From: Rutidosis leptorrhynchoides
Lineage: Eukaryota > Streptophyta > Magnoliopsida > Asterales > Asteraceae
Direction of reading: 5' to 3'
Assembly: GCF_046630445.1 (NCBI RefSeq)
Contig: NC_092339.1
Span: forward strand, 312,293,501-312,357,500
Length of the DNA stretch: 64,000 nucleotides
Shown: positions 60,138 through 64,000 of the stretch, piece by piece
Position numbering within the stretch: position 1 is the first letter of the stretch
How the letters are laid out: each line of letters starts with the position of its first letter
Made by a program: the position numbers and the translations under genes
Notes under the pieces: generated by a model
Databases searched by the model: none
Seen by the model: the letters and a program-made list of their open reading frames with translations, nothing else
What the model was told of the DNA's origin: nothing

Positions 60138-61354
60138 CCAATCTCAACACCGGATGAAGTCAGCGGACCCCGACAACGGTCCTGCTTCACCGATATAACA
60201 CCACTCCCATGATGAAGTCAGCGGACCCCGAAGGTCATGCTTCACCAATCAACGCCCTTTTGGCCTCGAACAACGAGTAGCGTAACATCGCGCTCTGCTA
60301 CGCCATAGTGAATCCTAATGGATACCACTAACCATTCACACAATTGAGCAAGAACCACCTATATCAAACATAGGTACAAAATAATAATTCTCTAGAAGAG
60401 AATCCGACACACACATCCCTTAACAGAGGGATTTCACCTTGCTTGCCAAACACGTCCATTATCTCTCAACGAGATTTACCACATTACCACCTCGATGATA
60501 ATTCATATCCAAGATCATAAGTACAATTTAACCAAAATTGAACTCTACCACAAATCGACCAAAACTAGGTCCCAACACAAATTTCGGATCAACTAAAAGC
60601 GTCATCCGAAATCTCACACTAAAACCTCCTCGTGCGGGGGTGTGACTCCCCTACTTGGAACTACGTTCCATAACAGCATCTTGTACAACCGTACAATGCT
60701 ACCAAAGGTAGACTTTACCAATAATTGGGTTCACACGACCCATCACCATATCTTGCTCCAACCTTGAGCATAATAAGGATCTTAACCTATCCTTAAACAC
60801 TTCGAACGAAAAGTGTACCACAAATTACACAAACTATACTCTCGCAATCATCCAATTTCTTTAGCTTTTCAAATTTCACCTAGTCACTCATGTACCTAAG
60901 GGTTTCTCTTCGGCACCCTAAGTACAATGTAACCACAACACAATCGGAGTCGAACACCATGCTAGTAGGTATGAAAGAGGCACCTAATGTCGCGTCATGC
61001 AGACTCTTTTACCAACATACATCGAGATCAACACTCAATTTCTCGGATTTCATCCCACCCATCGAACCTCATGGTTCATCAACTTCAACACAAAAGCGAA
61101 CACACGCTTAACAACCGAACACCAAAACCCATTTCCAAGGCTTGGTAGAAACATTTCTCAAATACTAAGGAATGCTTGGTTGCACCAAGTCTTACGCCCT
61201 TCACCCGACAATCAAACGTCACCATAGGGTACTTCCATTAGGAACGTCACCCATATCAATAACATGCACAAACAATGCATCTAATAAACTCAAACTCAAC
61301 GGCGCATAATAAATAATCAAAGGACATATTTATTAAAATGAAACGTACCTTAAC
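60138..61354 (-). other. Noncoding internal region of E
   Basis: No domain-bearing ORF. The segment near 61176-61250 matches 30990-31075 of element A in inverse orientation, including a conserved small hairpin (TTCC-ATTA-GGAA, 61233-61244). Confidence 0.55.
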
Positions 61355-61450
61355 GTCTCCTTGCCGCACCCGTCCCCGCTAACTTGGGACATTCTGACTT
61401 ACGATGTCCTTCTTCTTGGCAAATGAAGCACGCCATGCCATCACCCTTTA
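61355..61450 (-). pseudogene. Gag C-terminal zinc knuckle of element E (fragment)
   Basis: The minus strand reads KGDGMACFICQEEGHRKSEC, a CCHC knuckle (C-x2-C-x4-H-x4-C), then PKLAGTGAARRR and a TAA near 61347-61355. The ORF is cut at the junction near 61450. It suggests that the ancestor had a gag ORF with no pol following. Confidence 0.7.
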
Positions 61451-62050
61451 GAACAGTTAGCTTGAACAGTTAGCGTGGATGCTTAACAAAAATTTTTTGT
61501 AGTTAATTTGTTTGTTTCTATCAAATTTTTATTTCGTCAAATGTGTTCTTCATTATGCCACTTGTCGGATTCTGATAAATCAAAATCCAAATATGAAATT
61601 AAATGAAAATGGTTATTCTGTGGTGAACGGATTCGTATATCGGTAGATGTAAGTAGGATAGTAATTGACTATTGTACCAGATTTGAAAGAATGTACAGTG
61701 TACTTATTAATGTGAAATCTAAATATTCCTCGGGTATTACCTACCCGTTAAAATATTTTCACCATTAACAGTTTGTACGAAAGAATTTTAAATTCCAATT
61801 TTATGAAAAAATATATATACATATATATTTTCTTCAGATGTAATTATGGATTTAATGAGTCAATGTGATATTAAACTCATTAGATTTATGGCTAGAACTA
61901 GAGTACATAATCTCTAAAACATTAGAGATTACATAATCGCCATGAAGGACGAAGATAGTTTATGTAGAACGATTCGTAGAACGATGATTATGCTTGAGGT
62001 ATAGATTGCGAGGTTGAGACGTGTGATGATGTTGCTGTTGTTGGTACTGG

Positions 62051-62626
62051 TTATGCTGCTGGTGCTGCTGATGGTGGTACTGTTGCTGTCGGTGCTACAA
62101 GTGTTGTTGGTGCTGAGGTTGGTGATGATATTGGTGTAGTAAGTATAGCTTGTAGATCACGCACCATTCTTGTCAGGGTTTCTACCCTACCCTCTATCAT
62201 TTCTATCCATCCACTCATCTGATTAAATAAATCTTGATTATCAATTCGAAGTTCCCTAACTTCTTCTAATATTCCCCTTCGATTGGTATTCGGAAGTAGA
62301 GGTTGAATATTTTCTGAGATTGCAGTAACGCGACCTTCGAGGTGTAAAACTTTAGCAAGAAGGGTGAATACAGTGTTGCGCATAGGTTCACCTGTGAGTA
62401 CATCATTTTATCCGATGTTAGGAGGTAAGTTTGGTTCGCGGTAAGGCTCGCCTTCTTCATTTCTCCATCGAGTGAGTAAGTCTCGGACCCACCCCCATCT
62501 TCTTCAGAAAGAAAAATAACTAAATGGTTGAGGCACTTCTGGTTCATTAACTTCGGAGTCTTCTTCAATATACATCTCGAAATCGCTTTCGAAACTAATG
62601 GAATCCAAGCTAGGTGTAGGATCCAT
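62051..62626 (-). pseudogene. Leader ORF of element G (accessory protein, interrupted)
   Basis: From ATG 62626 (MDPTPSLDSISFESDFEMYI), acidic, with in-frame TGA and TAA before the ORF re-opens at ATG 62383. The rest has a likely coiled coil (LHLEGRVTAISENIQ; VRELRIDNQDLF; IEMIEGRVETLTRMVRDLQ) and a Thr/Pro/Ala-rich tail. It lies between PBS and gag position. I know such ORFs from Asteraceae chromoviruses but not their function. Confidence 0.55.
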
Positions 62627-63036
62627 CTCTCACGATCAGTTAAAGGGTTTTGATATGAAATGATTTTTTTTTCGAATATCGAATGATATTCTAATTATAT
62701 ATAGAATATCTATACATACTTCTAAAGATCCCTTGAATTACGGAGAAAATTAAGGAAACGTGTCAGATAAAGTCTACAGTAATAGATACGCTAAGATATG
62801 AATTTTTGTCTATACTTATTCATGCAATCATTGCAGTAAGATGTGTCTAGACTAAGAATAATGAGCAGGTAATTTCCTAAGGATGATAAGCAGATGATTT
62901 CTGATAAAAATGATAAGCAAAACTTTTGACATGCAGACACGGTCGAAGTCCAGGCTCACTAATGCATCTAAACAACTGTCAGTTAGACATACTAATGCAA
63001 GACCTGGTTCGCTAAGACCACGGCTCTGATACCAAC

Positions 63037-64000
63037 TGAAGAGACCCGTCCTAATTCATCCGAACGAAGTCCATATTGATTATAAATGATTCACAACAGT
63101 TGATTACATCGCGAGGTACTTGACCTCTATATGATACATTTTACAAACATTGCATTCATTTTTGAAAAGACAATCTTTCATTACATTTAAAGTTGACAAC
63201 ATGCATACCATTTCGCAATATATCTTACTATAATTGACTTAATAATAATCTTGATGAACTCAACGACTCGAATGCAACGTCTTTTGAAATATGTCATGCA
63301 TGACTCCAAGTAATATCTCTAAGATAAGCAAATGCACAGCGGAAGATTTCTTTCGTACCTGAGAATAAACATGCTTTAAAGTGTCAACCAAAAGGTTGGT
63401 GAGTTCATTAGTTTAACATAAATAATCATTTCATAATTTTAATAGACCACAAGATGTCATATTTCCATTTCTCATAAACATACGTCCCATGCATAGAGAC
63501 AAAAATATCATTCATATGGGTTGAACACCTGGTAACCGACATTCACAATATGCATATAAGAATATCCCCATCATTCTGGGATCCTCCTTCGGACATGATA
63601 TAAATTCCGAAGTACTAAAGCATCCGGTACTTTGGATGGGGCTTGTTGGGCCCGATAGATCTATCTTTAGGATTCGCGTCAATTAGGGAGTATGTTCCCT
63701 AATTCTTAGATTACCAGACTAAAAAGGGGCATATTCGGTTTAATAATCCAGCCATAGAATGTAGTTTTGATCACTTGTGTCTATTTCATAAAGCATTTAT
63801 AAAAGCAGCGCATGTATTCTCAGTCCCAAAAATATATATTGCAAAAGTATTTAAAAAGGGAATAATGAAACTCACGCATATAAATTTTGTAAAACAATTA
63901 ATAAAGCAATTTGCATGTATTCTCAGCCCAAAACTGTAAAGAGTAAAAGGCAAATGAAACTCACGCATATAAATATTGTAAAATAGTTATTAAAACAGTG
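63037..64000 (-). repeat. LTR of element G (partial)
   Basis: It starts TGAAGAGACCCGTCC next to the PBS. The block 63530-63720 matches 37690-37910 and, inverted, 8540-8760, although the terminal sequences differ from those LTRs, so this is a related but distinct family. Confidence 0.75.

Larger units (their letters stand above)
56746..61450 (-). mobile_element. Second LARD-family element E (minus strand, 5' end truncated)
   Basis: 3' LTR 56746-58991 (plus reading TGTAACAACC...GGTCTTACA), polypurine tract on the minus strand (AAGTGGGGGAGAGT, 58992-59005), and 2.4 kb of noncoding internal sequence related to LARD A. A gag zinc-knuckle end sits at 61355-61450. It is joined to unrelated sequence at about 61450, so the 5' LTR is absent. 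Confidence 0.75.
61451..64000 (-). mobile_element. Tekay-like element G, 5' part on the minus strand (runs off the window)
   Basis: LTR from 63037 rightwards, PBS complement GCTCTGATACCA at 63023-63034, then a leader ORF pseudogene and spacer to about 61451. The hairpin TTAACGGGTAGGTAATACCCG (minus strand, about 61735-61755) corresponds to 1116-1136 of element 1. The gag expected next is missing, because the element is broken at the junction with E. Confidence 0.7.

Overview
This is a plant nuclear DNA window from a eudicot, most likely Asteraceae (inferred from retroelement styles I recognise, not proven). It holds no intact gene that I can support. Almost all of it is nested transposable elements around the remains of three host-type genes: an F-box gene, the first exon of plastid pyruvate dehydrogenase E1 alpha, and the 3' half of a U-box/ARM gene of the PUB6/7/45 type.

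Layout. 1-9240: internal region and 3' LTR of a Tekay-like Ty3/gypsy chromovirus whose 5' LTR lies off the left edge. It carries an F-box pseudogene upstream of gag. It sits in the gag of a Tat/Retand-type element (9241 to about 14090) that keeps gag and protease remnants, has lost RT-RNaseH-integrase, and has an intron-containing antisense gene. 14359-16392: hAT-type and TA-microsatellite-targeting MITEs. About 16805-17489: a Helitron ending 228 bp before the PDH-E1 alpha start codon. 17718-17957: PDH-E1 alpha exon 1. 17972-24147: a minus-strand LTR element with its own nested insertions (a Cassandra-containing composite with a 5S-like segment, a complete TRIM, and a 1-kb MULE foldback). 24319-36480: U-box/ARM exons, with Helitrons in the intron and an 8.6-kb LARD-type element inside the last exon. 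37197-39707 plus 56691-56745: one minus-strand Tekay-type LTR split by a 17-kb Athila-lineage element (39708-56690). 56746 to about 61450: a second LARD-family element on the minus strand. About 61450-64000: the 5' part of another minus-strand Tekay-like element, cut by the window edge.

Target-site duplications (CCTTT, CAAAA, ATCTC, CGTTT, CCCAC, AAATAAATA, TGTATAAC) allow the nesting order to be read exactly. They also show that before insertion the PDH exon lay about 350 bp upstream of the U-box exon.

The most interesting signals are not genes. The LARD-family LTRs carry tandem arrays of stem-loops with a constant loop and covarying stems. The Athila-type element carries paired 14-20 bp perfect palindromes, always 32 bp apart, beside its LTR promoter and twice internally. 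Most in-frame stops in the retroelement genes look like single C-to-T changes, as expected for methylated, silenced copies.
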